DNA of 64,000 nucleotides from Stappia indica (GCF_020177335.1 NZ_JAIVMG010000015.1:47265-111264); one strand, 5' to 3'; counted from the stretch's first letter, positions 36,521 through 47,152 are shown. Made by a program: numbers and translations. Notes: generated by a model not told the origin, from the letters alone.

Positions 36521-37495
36521 CTACATCCGGATGATCACCTTGCCCTGTGCCTTGCGGTCCGCCAGTTCGCGCAAGGCGCGGGGCGTTTCCTCCAGCGGGA
36601 ACACCCCATGCACATGCGGGGTGATCTGGCCATCGAGAACCCAGCCGAGAAGCTGCTCCATGTTCTGCCGATGCGCCTCGGGTTCACGCACCAGCGCCTC
36701 GCCCCAGAACACCCCAAGCACGTCGCAGCCCTTCAGCATCACCAGATTGAGCGGCAGCTTCGGAATCTCGCCGGCGGCAAAGCCGATCACCAGATAGCGG
36801 CCGCGCCAACCGGTCGCCCTGAGCGCCGCTTCCGCGTAAGTCCCGCCGACCGGGTCATAGACCACATCGACGCCGCGGCCGTCGGTCAGCGCCTTCAGGC
36901 GGATCTTCAGATCCTCCTCGCCGTAGTTGACGAGCTCGTCCGCGCCATGGGCCCGCGCCAGTGCCAGCTTTTCCGCGCTTGAGGCGCAGGCGATCACCCG
37001 GGCGCCCATCGTCTTGGCAAGCTCCACCGCCGCCAGGCCAACCCCGCCGGAGGCGCCAAGCACGGCGACGGTCTCACCCGACCGGAGACCCGCGCGGTCC
37101 TTGAAGGCGTGCAGGGTGGTGCCATAGGTGACGGTCAACCCGGCCGCCTGTTCAAAGCCCACCCCGTCCGGCAGCGCCACCAAGTCCTTCTCGGTCGCAA
37201 GAACCTCCTCGCGCACCGCCCCCCAGCGGATATAGCCCATCACCCGGTCGCCCGGCTCGAACAGCTCCACCCCCTCGCCGACGGCACTCACCGTGCCGGC
37301 GAATTCCGCCCCGGGAGAAAACGGCGGCTCGGGGCGAAACTGGTATTTGCCCCGGATCAACAGCGTGTCGAAGAAATTCAGCGCTGCCGCCCGCACCCGG
37401 ACGACCACCTCGCCCGGACCGGGCGCGGCCGTCGCCAGATCGCGAACAACAAGATCCTCAGGCGCGCCAAGGCGCTCGCACAACACCGCTTTCAC
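36521..37495 (-). CDS. NADPH:quinone oxidoreductase family protein (MDR superfamily)
   Basis: A 324-residue zinc-independent medium-chain reductase: AALNFFDTLLIRGKYQFRPEPPFSPGAEFAGTV, GDRVMGYIRWGA, the NADP fold GASGGVGLAAVELAKTMGARVIA and ALRELADRKAQGKVIIRM at the C-terminus. It resembles QorA-like quinone reductases and enoyl reductases; the substrate is not determined. No structural zinc cysteines are present. Confidence 0.87.
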   Translation of the reverse strand: MKAVLCERLGAPEDLVVRDLATAAPGPGEVVVRVRAAALNFFDTLLIRGKYQFRPEPPFSPGAEFAGTVSAVGEGVELFEPGDRVMGYIRWGAVREEVLATEKDLVALPDGVGFEQAAGLTVTYGTTLHAFKDRAGLRSGETVAVLGASGGVGLAAVELAKTMGARVIACASSAEKLALARAHGADELVNYGEEDLKIRLKALTDGRGVDVVYDPVGGTYAEAALRATGWRGRYLVIGFAAGEIPKLPLNLVMLKGCDVLGVFWGEALVREPEAHRQNMEQLLGWVLDGQITPHVHGVFPLEETPRALRELADRKAQGKVIIRM

Positions 37496-37638
37496 CGGAT
37501 ACCCCCTCCGCTCACCGTCTACTCTCCTCGCCTAGCATGGACACGGATGGGGGAAAAGCCGGCGCAAGGCATGGCTTGCCTTGCGCGCGCCCTGCCGCTA
37601 TGTCCGGACACCCCAACACAACGATCCAGGCAGGTCCC

Positions 37639-38181
37639 ATGCGCGGTTATTTCGCCGTTGGCGCGGAAGGCATTTCCAAACCGATGAATCTCGGCAACCT
37701 GATGCGCTCGGCCCATGCCTTCGGCGCCAGCTTCTTCTTCACCGTTGACGCGGACACGCGGATCCGCAAGGCGCCACCCTCCGACACCTCCAAGAGCACC
37801 GGCCATCTGCCGCTGTTTCACTGGCCGGCGATCGACGACATGGACCTGCCGAGCGGTTGCCAGCTCGTCGGAGTGGAACTGACCGACGACGCGGTCGACC
37901 TGCCCAGCTTCATGCATCCGCTGCAGGCGGCCTATGTGCTTGGGCCGGAACGGGGGTCGCTGTCACCGGAAATGCAGGCACGCTGCGCCCATATCATCAA
38001 GATCCCGACCAAGTTCTGCATCAACATCGCCGTGGCCGGGGCGATCGTGCTTTACGACCGGCACCGGGTGCATGGTCAGTATGCCGACCGGCCGGTGACC
38101 GCCGGAGGCCCAAAGACACCGCGCGCCGCGCACAAGCACGGCGGCCCGATCATGCGCTCCGGGCGCAAGATCCCCGGCTGA
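37639..38181 (+). CDS. TrmH/SpoU family RNA 2'-O-methyltransferase
   Basis: A 180-residue SPOUT methyltransferase. Motif 1 is NLGNLMRSAHAFGA with the catalytic Arg, motif 2 AYVLGPERGSLSPEM and motif 3 IKIPTKFCINIAVAGAIVLYDR. SAM binds the trefoil knot formed by motifs 2 and 3. The substrate could be a tRNA or rRNA position; the short form without an N-terminal extension fits tRNA-type enzymes of this class. A basic tail (AAHKHGGPIMRSGRKIPG) may help RNA binding. Confidence 0.86.
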   Translation: MRGYFAVGAEGISKPMNLGNLMRSAHAFGASFFFTVDADTRIRKAPPSDTSKSTGHLPLFHWPAIDDMDLPSGCQLVGVELTDDAVDLPSFMHPLQAAYVLGPERGSLSPEMQARCAHIIKIPTKFCINIAVAGAIVLYDRHRVHGQYADRPVTAGGPKTPRAAHKHGGPIMRSGRKIPG

Positions 38182-38220
38182 GGCCTCCTCGCCAGCTCGT
38201 CCTGTTCGGGTGTGTGGCCC

Positions 38221-39261
38221 CTAACGCCGGGCGCGCTGACGCGCCACCCGGGCGAGGATCAGCAGCACATCGCTGACCAGCGCCGCGCCGAGGGTCGGGA
38301 CCTTTCGCGCCTCGGCCACCACCGCCGCCAGGCGTTCGCCGGCGCGGGACAGATCGCTCGCGCGCCACAGCATCACCTGCCGCGACACCGCCGGCTGCCG
38401 CTTGAAGAACACCGGCGGACGCGATTGGGAAATCACCTGATTGGCCGGAACGCCCCGGTCGACCTCGGCCCGGGCGCGGGCCAGGAACTGGAAATGGCGC
38501 AAGGCCATGTTGGCCAAGACGTCCGGCCGCATGCCCGCCGCCTCCAGCCGTTCCAACCCGTGATCGAGGGTCTTCAGATCGCCCAGCGCCGCCGCGTCGA
38601 TCAGCTCATCGACGGCAAAGGCCGAGGCATCGCCAATGATGGCCTCCACATCCGCCACCTCGATGCGCTCGCGCCCATGGGCATAAAGGCAAAGCTTCTG
38701 CACCTCGCCCCGGCTCGCCAGCCGGTCAGCGCCCAGAAGGCTCATCAGCGCCATGCGCGCCTCGCGGGAAATCGACAGTTCGGCGGCGCGTAATTCGCCG
38801 TCGATCAGCTTTTCCAGATCGCGCTCGGCATCCACATAGCAAGGGATCGCCACCGCGCCGCGATCCGCCTCGACCTTCTTGCGCAGGCCGACGCCTTTTT
38901 TCAGATCGCCCGCCTCGATCACCACCAGCGCATTGGCCGGATCGAGCTGGCCGAGCAGCGGCTCCACCGCCGGCACCAGGTTCTTGCCCGCCCCGTCGCG
39001 CACCCAAACCACCCGGCGCCCGCCGAAGAGCGGAATGGTCAGCGCCTCGTCGATCAGCCGGGAGGGGTCGGACACCACCTCGCCCGCATCGAGCTTCACC
39101 AGGGAAAACGGATCGTCGGTCCCGCCCGAGGCGGCCTGCACCAGGGCGGAAGCCCGCTCCGACACCAGCCCCACATCCGGCCCAAAGACCAGGATGAGCG
39201 GGACATCCGCCGGCGGACGGGCCAGAAACCGGTCGACATCGCCGGCCTTGAGCGCGACCAT
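38221..39261 (-). CDS. holA: DNA polymerase III subunit delta
   Basis: Clamp-loader subunit that opens the beta clamp. The 346-residue sequence has the delta signature VPLILVFGPDVGLVSERASALV (P-loop-like but nonfunctional), LIDEALTIPLFGGRRVVWVRDG, and a C-terminal collar domain (RPDVLANMALRHFQFLARARAEVDRGVPANQVI). Third gene of the leuS-lptE-holA operon, an order widely kept in proteobacteria. Confidence 0.94.
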   Translation of the reverse strand: MVALKAGDVDRFLARPPADVPLILVFGPDVGLVSERASALVQAASGGTDDPFSLVKLDAGEVVSDPSRLIDEALTIPLFGGRRVVWVRDGAGKNLVPAVEPLLGQLDPANALVVIEAGDLKKGVGLRKKVEADRGAVAIPCYVDAERDLEKLIDGELRAAELSISREARMALMSLLGADRLASRGEVQKLCLYAHGRERIEVADVEAIIGDASAFAVDELIDAAALGDLKTLDHGLERLEAAGMRPDVLANMALRHFQFLARARAEVDRGVPANQVISQSRPPVFFKRQPAVSRQVMLWRASDLSRAGERLAAVVAEARKVPTLGAALVSDVLLILARVARQRARR

Positions 39262-39272
39262 CTTTCGCCTCC

Positions 39273-39851
39273 TCAGCCGCGCGCGGCGAAGAAGCCCGCG
39301 ATCCGCGTCTGGATATCGGCCGCCACCGCCTTGGCCGCCCGGTTCTCCGCATCCCGCTCCGCTCGAAGGTTGGCGAAACGCTGGCTGGAGAAGTCGAACG
39401 AGGCCGAACCGAAGGCACGGCCGGTGGTCAGGGTGCGGTCGCCCTCGATCTCGCTCAACACATAACTGGCGTTGACGGTCACCGTGTAGGCGGAGGGCAC
39501 GTCCGCCAGTCGCTCCACGCCGACCTCGCTCAAAGGACGGTTGATGATGATCTTCAACCGGTACCGTGCCGGGGCGGCTTCCCGCCCCCGCCGGAAGCCG
39601 AAGACCAGTTCGTTGCGCAGCACCTGTCCGACACGAGCGAGATCCAGCGTCGAACCGCTGGTGACCTCGCCGATGTCGATCGCCGCCAGATCGTCGGCAA
39701 CGCCCGGCACGCCGGGTGCGCTGTCGAGGCTGCCGTAAAGCGGGCGCACCTGACAGCCGCCGAGCGCCATGGCACCGATGGCGCCAAGCCCGAGACCAAG
39801 AAAGACGCGGCGGCCCGGCGCCGCCGGGCGGTTGCGATCAGACGACGACAT
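39273..39851 (-). CDS. lptE: LPS-assembly lipoprotein LptE
   Basis: Outer-membrane lipoprotein that plugs LptD in lipopolysaccharide export. The 192-residue protein has a signal with a twin-Arg-like [21 protein letters not shown] start and lipobox LGGC. It continues QVRPLYGS, the typical LptE opening, and then alternating strands and two helices. The start lies 14 bases inside leuS, and holA follows after 11 bases, a standard leuS-lptE-holA arrangement that supports the call. Confidence 0.9.
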   Translation of the reverse strand: MSSSDRNRPAAPGRRVFLGLGLGAIGAMALGGCQVRPLYGSLDSAPGVPGVADDLAAIDIGEVTSGSTLDLARVGQVLRNELVFGFRRGREAAPARYRLKIIINRPLSEVGVERLADVPSAYTVTVNASYVLSEIEGDRTLTTGRAFGSASFDFSSQRFANLRAERDAENRAAKAVAADIQTRIAGFFAARG

Positions 39852-42447
39852 TGACGATCCTTTGCGGCACCACGATGATCTTGCGTGCCGTTTTACCCGC
39901 CAATGCGCGCACGACCGCCTCCAGTTCCAGAGTAGCCGCTTCGACCTCCTCCTTGGAAGCCTCGCGCGCAATCGTCAGGTCCGCACGCTTCTTGCCATTG
40001 ACCTGAACCGGCAGGGTGATGGTGTTTTCCACCAGCAGATCCTGCTCCACCTCGGGCCAGCCGGTCATGGCCAGGATGCCCTCATGGCCAAGTGCGCGCC
40101 AGCATTCCTCGGCAAGATGCGGGGCCATCGGCGCCATCAGCTGCACCAGGAAATCCGCCGCCTCGCGCAAAGCAAAGGCCATGTCCGGACCGGACACCCC
40201 GCCCTGATGCGCCTTGGACAGCGTGTTGACCAGCTCATAGACCCGGGCAACGGCCCGGTTGAACGCCAGCCCCTCGAAATCGCCGGACACGGCGACACAG
40301 ATCTTGTGCGTGGCCCGGCGCAGGGCCGTGGCCGCCTCGCCAAATGCCTCCGGGCGCGGTCCCGCCGGCACCGTCTCGGCGATATCGCCGATCAGCCGCC
40401 AGACCCGCTGCATGAAGCGCCAGGCGCCCTGGACGCCATCCTCGGTCCATTGCACGTCCCGCTCCGGCGGGCTGTCGGACAGCATGAACCAGCGTGCGGT
40501 ATCCGCCCCGTAGGTTTCGATGATGTCCGAAGGGTCGACGGTGTTCTTCTTCGACTTGGACATCTTCTCGATCGAGCCGATGGTCACATCCGCGCCGCCG
40601 TCGATCAGCACCGCCTTGCGCGCATCGCCGTCGCCGTCGATCCGCACCTCGGCCGGCGAGGCCCAGGCCCCATCCGGCTTGCGGTAGGTCTCGTGGGTGA
40701 CCATGCCTTGCGTGAACAGCCCCTTGAACGGCTCCTTCACGCCGAGATGGCCGGTCGCGCACATCGCCCGGGCGAAGAAGCGCGAGTAGAGGAGATGCAG
40801 GATCGCGTGCTCGATGCCGCCGATATACTGGTCCACCGGCAGCCAGGCATCGGCCACCGCCTTGTCCGTCGGCGTCGCCGCCTTGGAATCGGTGAAGCGG
40901 GCGAAGTACCAGGAAGAATCGACGAAGGTGTCCATCGTGTCGGTTTCGCGCCGCGCATCCTTGCCGCAGCACGGACAGGCGACGTTCCGCCAGGTCGGAT
41001 GCCGGTCGAGCGGGTTGCCCGGCTTGTCGAAGTCGATGTCGTCCGGCAGCTTGACCGGCAGGTCCTCGACCGGAACCGGAACCACGCCGCAGGCCTCGCA
41101 ATGGATCACCGGGATCGGGCAGCCCCAGTAGCGCTGACGCGAAATGCCCCAGTCACGCAGACGGTAGTTGACCTGGCGCGCGCCCTGCGGCGCCCCGTCG
41201 ATCTCGCGCGCTTCCAGCGTGGAGGCGGCCGCCTCCTTCGCCTCGGCGATCGTCATCCCGTCCATGAAGCCGGAATTGAAGATCTTCCCCTCATCGGTGA
41301 AGGCTTCCGTGCCAACCTCGAAGGTCGCCGGATCGGCGCCTTCCGGCAGCACCACCGGCTTCACCGGCAGCCCATACTTGCGTGCGAAATCAAGGTCGCG
41401 CTGGTCATGGGCCGGACAGGCGAAGATCGCCCCGGTGCCATAGTCCATCAGAATGAAGTTGGCGATGTAGACCGGCAGCGTCAGCGACGGATCGAGCGGA
41501 TGCTCCACCGTCAGACCCGTGTCGATGCCGATCTTCTCCGCCGTCTCGATCGCCTCGGCGGAGGTACCCGTCTTGCGACATTCGGCGATGAAGGCGGCGA
41601 TCTTCGGATCGCTCTCCGCCAGCTTGGCCGAAATCGGATGGTCGGGCGACAGCCCCATGAAGGAGGCGCCGAACAGGGTGTCGGGACGGGTGGTGAAGAT
41701 CTCCAGCACGGTGTCGCCGGTCGGCGCGGGCGTGGTAAAGGCGAAGCGCACGCGCAGGCCCTCGGACCGGCCGATCCAGTTCTTCTGCATCAGCCGGACC
41801 TTTTCCGGCCAGCGGTCGAGCGTGTCGAGCGCCGACAGCAACTCCTCCGACCAATCGGAGATCTTGAAGAACCACTGGGTCAGCTCGCGCTGCTCCACCA
41901 GCGCGCCGGAGCGCCAGCCGCGCCCGTCGATCACCTGCTCGTTGGCCAGCACGGTCATGTCGACCGGATCCCAATTGACCTTCGAGTTCTTGCGATAGGC
42001 GAGCCCCGCCTTCAGGAAATCGAGGAACAGGCGCTGCTGCTGCGCGTAATAGTCCACATCGCAGGTCGCGAATTCCCGCGCCCAGTCGAGCGACAGGCCC
42101 ATGATCTTGAGCTGGCCACGCATCGCCGCGATGTTCTCGTAGGTCCAGTCGCGCGGATGCACCTTGTTCTGCATCGCCGCGTTTTCCGCCGGCATGCCGA
42201 AGGCATCCCAGCCCATCGGATGCAGCACATTGAACCCGCGAGCCCGCTTGTAGCGCGCCACCACATCGCCCATGGCGTAGTTGCGCACATGCCCCATGTG
42301 GATGCGCCCGGAGGGGTAGGGGAACATCTCAAGCACATAGTATTTCGGCCGGGGATCGTCATTCACCGTGGTGAACACGTTGTTTTCGTCCCAGACCCGT
42401 TGCCAGCGGCTTTCCGCTTCGCGGGCGTTGTAGCGCTCCGTCGCCAT
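39838..42447 (-). CDS. leuS: Leucyl-tRNA synthetase
   Basis: Class Ia synthetase of 869 residues. HIGH-type motif [13 protein letters not shown], a CP1 editing domain (about residues 220-420; [20 protein letters not shown]), zinc-type cysteines in [10 protein letters not shown] and [19 protein letters not shown], and the C-terminal [22 protein letters not shown] complete the family architecture. ATG 42447 ([16 protein letters not shown]) is preferred to an upstream frame. No Leu-rich leader was found upstream. Confidence 0.97.
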   Translation of the reverse strand: MATERYNAREAESRWQRVWDENNVFTTVNDDPRPKYYVLEMFPYPSGRIHMGHVRNYAMGDVVARYKRARGFNVLHPMGWDAFGMPAENAAMQNKVHPRDWTYENIAAMRGQLKIMGLSLDWAREFATCDVDYYAQQQRLFLDFLKAGLAYRKNSKVNWDPVDMTVLANEQVIDGRGWRSGALVEQRELTQWFFKISDWSEELLSALDTLDRWPEKVRLMQKNWIGRSEGLRVRFAFTTPAPTGDTVLEIFTTRPDTLFGASFMGLSPDHPISAKLAESDPKIAAFIAECRKTGTSAEAIETAEKIGIDTGLTVEHPLDPSLTLPVYIANFILMDYGTGAIFACPAHDQRDLDFARKYGLPVKPVVLPEGADPATFEVGTEAFTDEGKIFNSGFMDGMTIAEAKEAAASTLEAREIDGAPQGARQVNYRLRDWGISRQRYWGCPIPVIHCEACGVVPVPVEDLPVKLPDDIDFDKPGNPLDRHPTWRNVACPCCGKDARRETDTMDTFVDSSWYFARFTDSKAATPTDKAVADAWLPVDQYIGGIEHAILHLLYSRFFARAMCATGHLGVKEPFKGLFTQGMVTHETYRKPDGAWASPAEVRIDGDGDARKAVLIDGGADVTIGSIEKMSKSKKNTVDPSDIIETYGADTARWFMLSDSPPERDVQWTEDGVQGAWRFMQRVWRLIGDIAETVPAGPRPEAFGEAATALRRATHKICVAVSGDFEGLAFNRAVARVYELVNTLSKAHQGGVSGPDMAFALREAADFLVQLMAPMAPHLAEECWRALGHEGILAMTGWPEVEQDLLVENTITLPVQVNGKKRADLTIAREASKEEVEAATLELEAVVRALAGKTARKIIVVPQRIVNVVV

Positions 42448-42698
42448 GATATTGATTGCTTCGCTCGTTTTCCGTGAATGGGGTCGCGTGGCGCGACTGT
42501 CACCAGATATCGCGCCCGTGGTCAACCGGCAACAGCTTCCGCGCCCGCGATCGTTTGAAACCGCCGGGGTTGCAATCCGCCGCCAATCGCCGCATCACCG
42601 CCAGACAGTCGACCGTTTGCCCGTAGGCTGGCCGCCCGCCACCATCGGACAGACGTTCAACCGGATCAAGCACCGCCGCAAAGCACAGGGACCGTTCC

Positions 42699-43364
42699 AT
42701 GTCAGAAAGTGCCGCCTCCCGCCTCCTCGCCGTCCGCGAGGACATCGCCCAGGCCGAACGTGAAACCGGCCGTGCGGAGGGATCCGTTCAGTTGATCGCC
42801 GTCTCCAAGACCTTCGGCGCCGAGGAGATCCGCCCGGTGATCGAAGCCGGCCAGCGGGTGTTCGGCGAAAACCGGGTGCAGGAGAGCCAACAGAAATGGC
42901 CCGGCCTGCGCCAGGAGTATTCCGACCTTGAACTGCACCTGATCGGCCCACTGCAATCCAACAAGGCGCGCGAGGCGGTCGCCCTGTTCGATGTCATCCA
43001 CACGGTCGACCGGGAAAAGATCGCCCGCGCGCTGAAGGCGGAAATGGACCGGCAGGACCGCCCCCTGCCCTGTTTCATCCAGATCAACACCGGAGAGGAG
43101 CCGCAAAAGGCCGGCATCGCTCCCGGGGAGGCCGATGCCTTCATCGCCCTGTGCCGCAACGAGATCGGGCTCGATGTCATCGGCCTGATGTGCATCCCGC
43201 CGGCCGACGAAGCGCCGGGGCCGCATTTCGCATTGCTGCAGAAGATCGCCGGGCGCAACGGTCTTGAGCGGCTGTCCATGGGCATGTCCGGCGACTATCC
43301 GATTGCCGTCGGCTTCGGCGCGACCCATGTGCGGGTCGGCTCGGCGATCTTCGGCGCCCGCTAG
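42699..43364 (+). CDS. YggS/PLPBP family pyridoxal-phosphate homeostasis protein
   Basis: A 221-residue PLP-binding protein. QLIAVSKTFGAEEIRPVIEAGQRVFGENRVQE contains the Lys that holds PLP and the FGENRVQE signature; HLIGPLQSNKAREAV, IQINTGEEPQKAG, GLMCIPP and LSMGMSGDYPIAVGFGATHVRVGSAIFG are also typical. It buffers cellular PLP and affects amino-acid metabolism; no enzymatic activity is known. Divergent from leuS with about 250 bases between. Confidence 0.95.
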   Translation: MSESAASRLLAVREDIAQAERETGRAEGSVQLIAVSKTFGAEEIRPVIEAGQRVFGENRVQESQQKWPGLRQEYSDLELHLIGPLQSNKAREAVALFDVIHTVDREKIARALKAEMDRQDRPLPCFIQINTGEEPQKAGIAPGEADAFIALCRNEIGLDVIGLMCIPPADEAPGPHFALLQKIAGRNGLERLSMGMSGDYPIAVGFGATHVRVGSAIFGAR

Positions 43365-43382
43365 ATCGTCGAGTGCGGCAGA

Positions 43383-44825
43383 TCAGCGCTCGGTCCAGAA
43401 ATCCGGCGTCAGGATGATGATGCCGGAGATGATTTCCAGCCGGCCCAGGATCATCTGCAACGTCAGCATCCATTTGACCGGATCGGGCAGGCTCTGGAAC
43501 GTGCCCGACGGTCCGATGATCGCCCCCACCCCCGGGCCGACATTGGCCAGCGCCGTGATCGAGGCGCTGAGCGCGGTCTCCAGATCGAGCCCGAAGCCGG
43601 CATAAATCAGCGCGAAGATCGCGAAAGTGCCCGCATAGAGCAGGCCGAAGATCAGCACACCCTCGCGCACGCCGACGCTCAGCGGCTTGCCGGCGAACTG
43701 CGGCTCGGCGATCCGGTGCGGGCGCAGCATGCCCTTGACCATGGCCCGGATCAGATTGAGCAGAACCAGGATGCGGAAGGACTTGAACCCGCCCGAGGTT
43801 GAGCCAGCACAGCCGCCGACGAAGGTCAGCAGGAAGAACAGCACCGTGGCGAAGCTGCCCCATTGCAGGTAATCCGTCGCCGCGTAGCCGGTGGTGGTCA
43901 TCACCGAGACCACATGGAAGACCGACAGGGTCAGTTCGCGGAACGGTGTCGCCGTCGCACCCAGGTGCAGCACGGTAAACGCGGCAAGGCTGGCCGCCCC
44001 GGCCAGCCCCAGGAAGAACAGTACCTGTTGGTTCTCGCGAAAATCGCGATGCTCCACCGCCCGGATCATGAACAGGAACGGCAGTCCGGAAAACACCATG
44101 AAGACAATGGCGATCCACTGGATCGCGACGCTGTCGAACTGACCCATCGACTGGTCGGAGGTGGAAAAGCCACCCGAGGACACGGTGGTGAGCGCGTGAT
44201 TGACCGCCTGGAACCACGTCATCCCCGCGAAGCGGTAAAGCAACAGGCACGACAGGGTCAGCCCGAAATAGAGCAGCAACAGGCGCACCAGGAAAGGCTC
44301 GAACCGGCCATAGGGCTTGGCGGACATTTCCGAGGATTCGATGGCGAAGAGCTGGGACCCACCGACCCTCAGCCCCGGCAACAGCCAGATGCCGAGAAGG
44401 ACGATGCCGATGCCGCCGATCCATTGCAGCAACGAACGCCACAGCAGAATGCCCGGCGGCAGGTGATCGAGCCCGGTCAGCACCGTCGCCCCGGTGGTGG
44501 TCAGGCCGGAGGCCGCCTCGAACACCGCATCGGTCGCGGAAATGTCGAGGCCGCTGAGATAGAGCGGCATCGCCCCGGCAAGGCTGAAGGTCAGCCAGGC
44601 GGCGTTGACGAAGATCAGCGTCTCGCGAATGCTGAACCGGGTTCCCCGACGCAGGAAGGCCGCCGTGGCCACGCCGCCGGTACAGCCCACCACAAGGGCG
44701 GAAACGGTAAAGACAATCCAATCGGGATTGCCGACCATCAGATCCGCCCCCGCTGGAATGAGCATGAAGGCGGCAATCAGGATCATCAGGCGGCCGATTG
44801 GCAGCGCGACGGCTCTGTAGTCCAT
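43383..44825 (-). CDS. TrkH family potassium uptake protein
   Basis: A 480-residue K+ transporter membrane subunit with four membrane-pore-membrane repeats. Selectivity-filter-like loops are visible in ASGLTTTGATVLTG, NHALTTVSSGGFST, SVMTTTGYAATD and ALANVGPGVGAIIG. GRLEIISGIIILTPDFW ends it. It needs a TrkA-type NAD-binding regulator, which is not encoded in the window. The start is ATG 44825 (MDYRAVALPIGRLM). Confidence 0.93.
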   Translation of the reverse strand: MDYRAVALPIGRLMILIAAFMLIPAGADLMVGNPDWIVFTVSALVVGCTGGVATAAFLRRGTRFSIRETLIFVNAAWLTFSLAGAMPLYLSGLDISATDAVFEAASGLTTTGATVLTGLDHLPPGILLWRSLLQWIGGIGIVLLGIWLLPGLRVGGSQLFAIESSEMSAKPYGRFEPFLVRLLLLYFGLTLSCLLLYRFAGMTWFQAVNHALTTVSSGGFSTSDQSMGQFDSVAIQWIAIVFMVFSGLPFLFMIRAVEHRDFRENQQVLFFLGLAGAASLAAFTVLHLGATATPFRELTLSVFHVVSVMTTTGYAATDYLQWGSFATVLFFLLTFVGGCAGSTSGGFKSFRILVLLNLIRAMVKGMLRPHRIAEPQFAGKPLSVGVREGVLIFGLLYAGTFAIFALIYAGFGLDLETALSASITALANVGPGVGAIIGPSGTFQSLPDPVKWMLTLQMILGRLEIISGIIILTPDFWTER

Positions 44826-45293
44826 AAATCCGGCACCCTGATCCCCGGCGGGACAGCCGCGCGGGAGGAACGGCGACCCTGCCGGGCGTAATGTGGAGCC
44901 GGGACGCTGGCGGCGACCCGACAACCACCGGCGGCCCCCTTCCGGAGACGGCAACCGGTGACGGTTCGCACATCTGCGCCTTTTTTCGGCCAGGTTCAAC
45001 CGTCAAGCGCCGAACGAGCGACCAAATCGGCGCTCACTGGAAGGAAGAGGGGCGGTTTTCCTTGACTCCGGTAGAGGTTTTCGCCTATCTCCGCGACACT
45101 CATACGAGTGACGACAGTTCGATCCGCCGACCGGGACCCGAAAAGGTCTAAAGAGATCCCGGAGGTTCCCACCCGACAGCGCGATGCGCCCTCGGGTGAC
45201 GTTCCGCTTTGCGAGTTGCGCCGTCCGATCCCGCAAACGCTGATGGGCCGTCCGCGAGGACACCCGGCGGCCAACCCGAAAGGACACCCAGGC
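44826..45293. other. 468-bp intergenic region between divergent trkH and ffh
   Basis: Apart from the promoter at 45062-45091 and the small inverted repeat CACTC-ATAC-GAGTG (45097-45110) just downstream of it, I see no gene. An open frame from 45108 runs into ffh but has no conserved character upstream of MFESLSDRL at 45294. No signal recognition particle RNA was seen. Confidence 0.6.
45062..45091 (+). promoter_or_regulatory. Sigma-70-type promoter of the ffh operon
   Basis: TTGACT (45062-45067), an 18-base spacer, and TATCTC (45086-45091). The transcript would start near 45098, giving a 5' UTR of about 195 bases. The inverted repeat CACTC-ATAC-GAGTG covers the predicted start site. Confidence 0.5.
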
Positions 45294-46838
45294 ATGTTCG
45301 AAAGTCTGTCCGATCGCCTCGGCGGCATTCTCGACAAGCTGACCCGACGCGGCGCGCTGACCGACGCCGACGTGTCGGAAGCCTTGCGGGAAGTGCGGCG
45401 GGCCCTGATCGAGGCCGACGTCGCCCTGCCAGTGGTCAAGTCCTTCACCGACAAGGTGCGCCAGCGCGCCATCGGCCACGAGGTGGTCAAGTCGGTCACG
45501 CCGGGCCAGCAGGTCGTCAAGATCGTCCATGACCAGCTCGTGGAGATGCTCGGCTCCGACGCCGAGCCGATCGACCTCAATGCCCCGGCGCCCCTCGCCA
45601 TCATGATGGTCGGCCTGCAGGGCTCAGGCAAGACCACCTCCACCGCCAAGATCGCGCTGCGGCTGACCCGCCAGGAAAAGCGCAAGGTGCTGATGGCCTC
45701 GCTCGACACCCGCCGCCCGGCGGCGCAGGAGCAGCTCAAGGTTCTTGGCGAACAGACCGGCATCGACACCCTGCCCATCGTCGCCGGCCAGACACCGGTG
45801 CAGATCGCCGGACGGGCGATGACCGCCGCCCGGCTCGGCGGCTACGACGTGGTGATGCTCGACACCGCCGGCCGCACCCATATCGATGAAGCGCTGATGG
45901 CCGAGATGGCGGAGATCAAGTCCTCCGCCGATCCGCACGAGATCCTGCTGGTGGCCGATTCGCTCACCGGTCAGGATGCGGTCAATCTCGCCACCTCCTT
46001 CGATGAGCGGGTGGGCATCACCGGCATCGTGCTGACCCGGATGGATGGCGACGGGCGCGGCGGCGCCGCCCTGTCCATGCGCGCGGTCACCGGCAAGCCG
46101 GTCAAGCTGATCGGCACCGGCGAGAAGTCCGACGCGCTGGAGGACTTCCACCCCTCGCGGATCGCCGACCGCATTCTTGGCATGGGCGATATCGTCTCGC
46201 TGGTGGAAAAGGCCGCCCGCGAGATCGACCAGGAAAAGTCGGCCAAGATGGCCGCCCGGATGCAAAAGGGCGTCTTCGACCTGGAAGACCTCGCCGAGCA
46301 GCTCAAGCAGATGGAAAAGCTGGGCGGCATGTCGGGCATCATGGGGATGATGCCCGGTGTCGGCAAGATCAAGAAGCAGATGGAAGGCGCCAACATCGAT
46401 GACCGGATGATCAAGCGCCAGGTGGCGATCATCCAGTCGATGACCCCGCAGGAGCGGCGCAAGCCCGACCTTCTCAAGGCAAGCCGCAAGAAGCGGATCG
46501 CCGCCGGCTCCGGCGTCGATGTCGCCGACGTCAACAAGCTTCTGAAGATGCATCGGCAGATGGCCGACATGATGAAGAAGATGGGCAAGGGCAAGGGTCT
46601 GCTCGGCAAGATGATGGGCGGCATGGGCATGCCGGCCGGCGGCATGCCGGAGATGGACCCGAAGGAGCTGGAGAAGCTGGCCAAGTCCGGCAAGCTTCCC
46701 GGCGGCGGCTTGCCTGGCGGTCTTCCGGGCGGATTGCCCGGAGGCATGGGCGGGCTTGGCGGCCTTCCCGGGCTTGGCGGGGCGAAGATGCCCGGCCTTG
46801 GCGGCCTTCCGGGCCTGGGACGGGGGAAGAAGAAATGA
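45294..46838 (+). CDS. ffh: Signal recognition particle protein Ffh
   Basis: SRP54 GTPase that binds signal sequences of membrane proteins with SRP RNA. N domain (MFESLSDRLGGILDKLTRRG), G domain with GLQGSGKTTSTAK, DTRRPAAQEQL, DTAGRTHID and TRMDGDGRGGA, then the M domain with its Met-rich signal-binding groove (EQLKQMEKLGGMSGIMGMMPG, SMTPQERRKPDLL). The C-terminal tail is Gly/Leu/Pro/Met-rich (repeats of GGLPG), 514 residues in all. AAAGGA precedes ATG 45294. The stop overlaps the chorismate mutase start (ATGA). Confidence 0.97.
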   Translation: MFESLSDRLGGILDKLTRRGALTDADVSEALREVRRALIEADVALPVVKSFTDKVRQRAIGHEVVKSVTPGQQVVKIVHDQLVEMLGSDAEPIDLNAPAPLAIMMVGLQGSGKTTSTAKIALRLTRQEKRKVLMASLDTRRPAAQEQLKVLGEQTGIDTLPIVAGQTPVQIAGRAMTAARLGGYDVVMLDTAGRTHIDEALMAEMAEIKSSADPHEILLVADSLTGQDAVNLATSFDERVGITGIVLTRMDGDGRGGAALSMRAVTGKPVKLIGTGEKSDALEDFHPSRIADRILGMGDIVSLVEKAAREIDQEKSAKMAARMQKGVFDLEDLAEQLKQMEKLGGMSGIMGMMPGVGKIKKQMEGANIDDRMIKRQVAIIQSMTPQERRKPDLLKASRKKRIAAGSGVDVADVNKLLKMHRQMADMMKKMGKGKGLLGKMMGGMGMPAGGMPEMDPKELEKLAKSGKLPGGGLPGGLPGGLPGGMGGLGGLPGLGGAKMPGLGGLPGLGRGKKK

Positions 46839-47152
46839 GCGACAGCGCGGAACATCTGCTCGGCGCCGAGGCCGCGCCGCTGGAAGAGTTGCAGCGCCTG
46901 CGCGGGTCGATCGACAACATCGACGCGGCGCTCGTGCATCTTCTCGCCGAACGTTTCAAATGCACGCAGAAAGTTGGCGTGCTGAAAGCCAAACATGATC
47001 TTCCGCCCGCCGATCCGGCGCGCGAGGAACGGCAGATCGCGCGCCTGCGCGCCCTCGCCAGGGATGCGAATCTCGATCCCGATTTCGCCGAGAAATTCCT
47101 GAACTTCATCGTTCGGGAAGTGATCCGGCACCACGAAGCCATTCGCCGCTGA
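46835..47152 (+). CDS. Chorismate mutase (AroQ class)
   Basis: A 105-residue helical AroQ-fold mutase, catalysing chorismate to prephenate. RLRGSIDNIDAALVHLLAERFKCTQKVGVLKAKHDLPPADPAREERQIARLR carries the Arg/Lys active-site positions (R at start, K in VGVLKAKH, E-R later) and FAEKFLNFIVREVIRHHEAIR the third helix. It is monofunctional, with no prephenate dehydratase domain. It overlaps ffh by four bases and precedes rpsP by 33 bases, a neighbourhood I recall in other alphaproteobacteria. Confidence 0.93.
   Translation: MSDSAEHLLGAEAAPLEELQRLRGSIDNIDAALVHLLAERFKCTQKVGVLKAKHDLPPADPAREERQIARLRALARDANLDPDFAEKFLNFIVREVIRHHEAIRR

Noticed and set aside
39769..42477. 902-codon open frame on the plus strand
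   Set aside because: Antisense shadow of leuS, which has the class I synthetase motifs HMGH and KMSKS.
42448..42698. Leucine-rich leader or T-box-like element upstream of leuS
   Set aside because: No Leu-codon run or paired arms were found in the leuS leader region on the minus strand.
46690..46830. Apparent GGC/CTT-rich tandem repeat
   Set aside because: It is the in-frame GGLPG-rich C-terminal tail of Ffh, common in alphaproteobacterial homologues.
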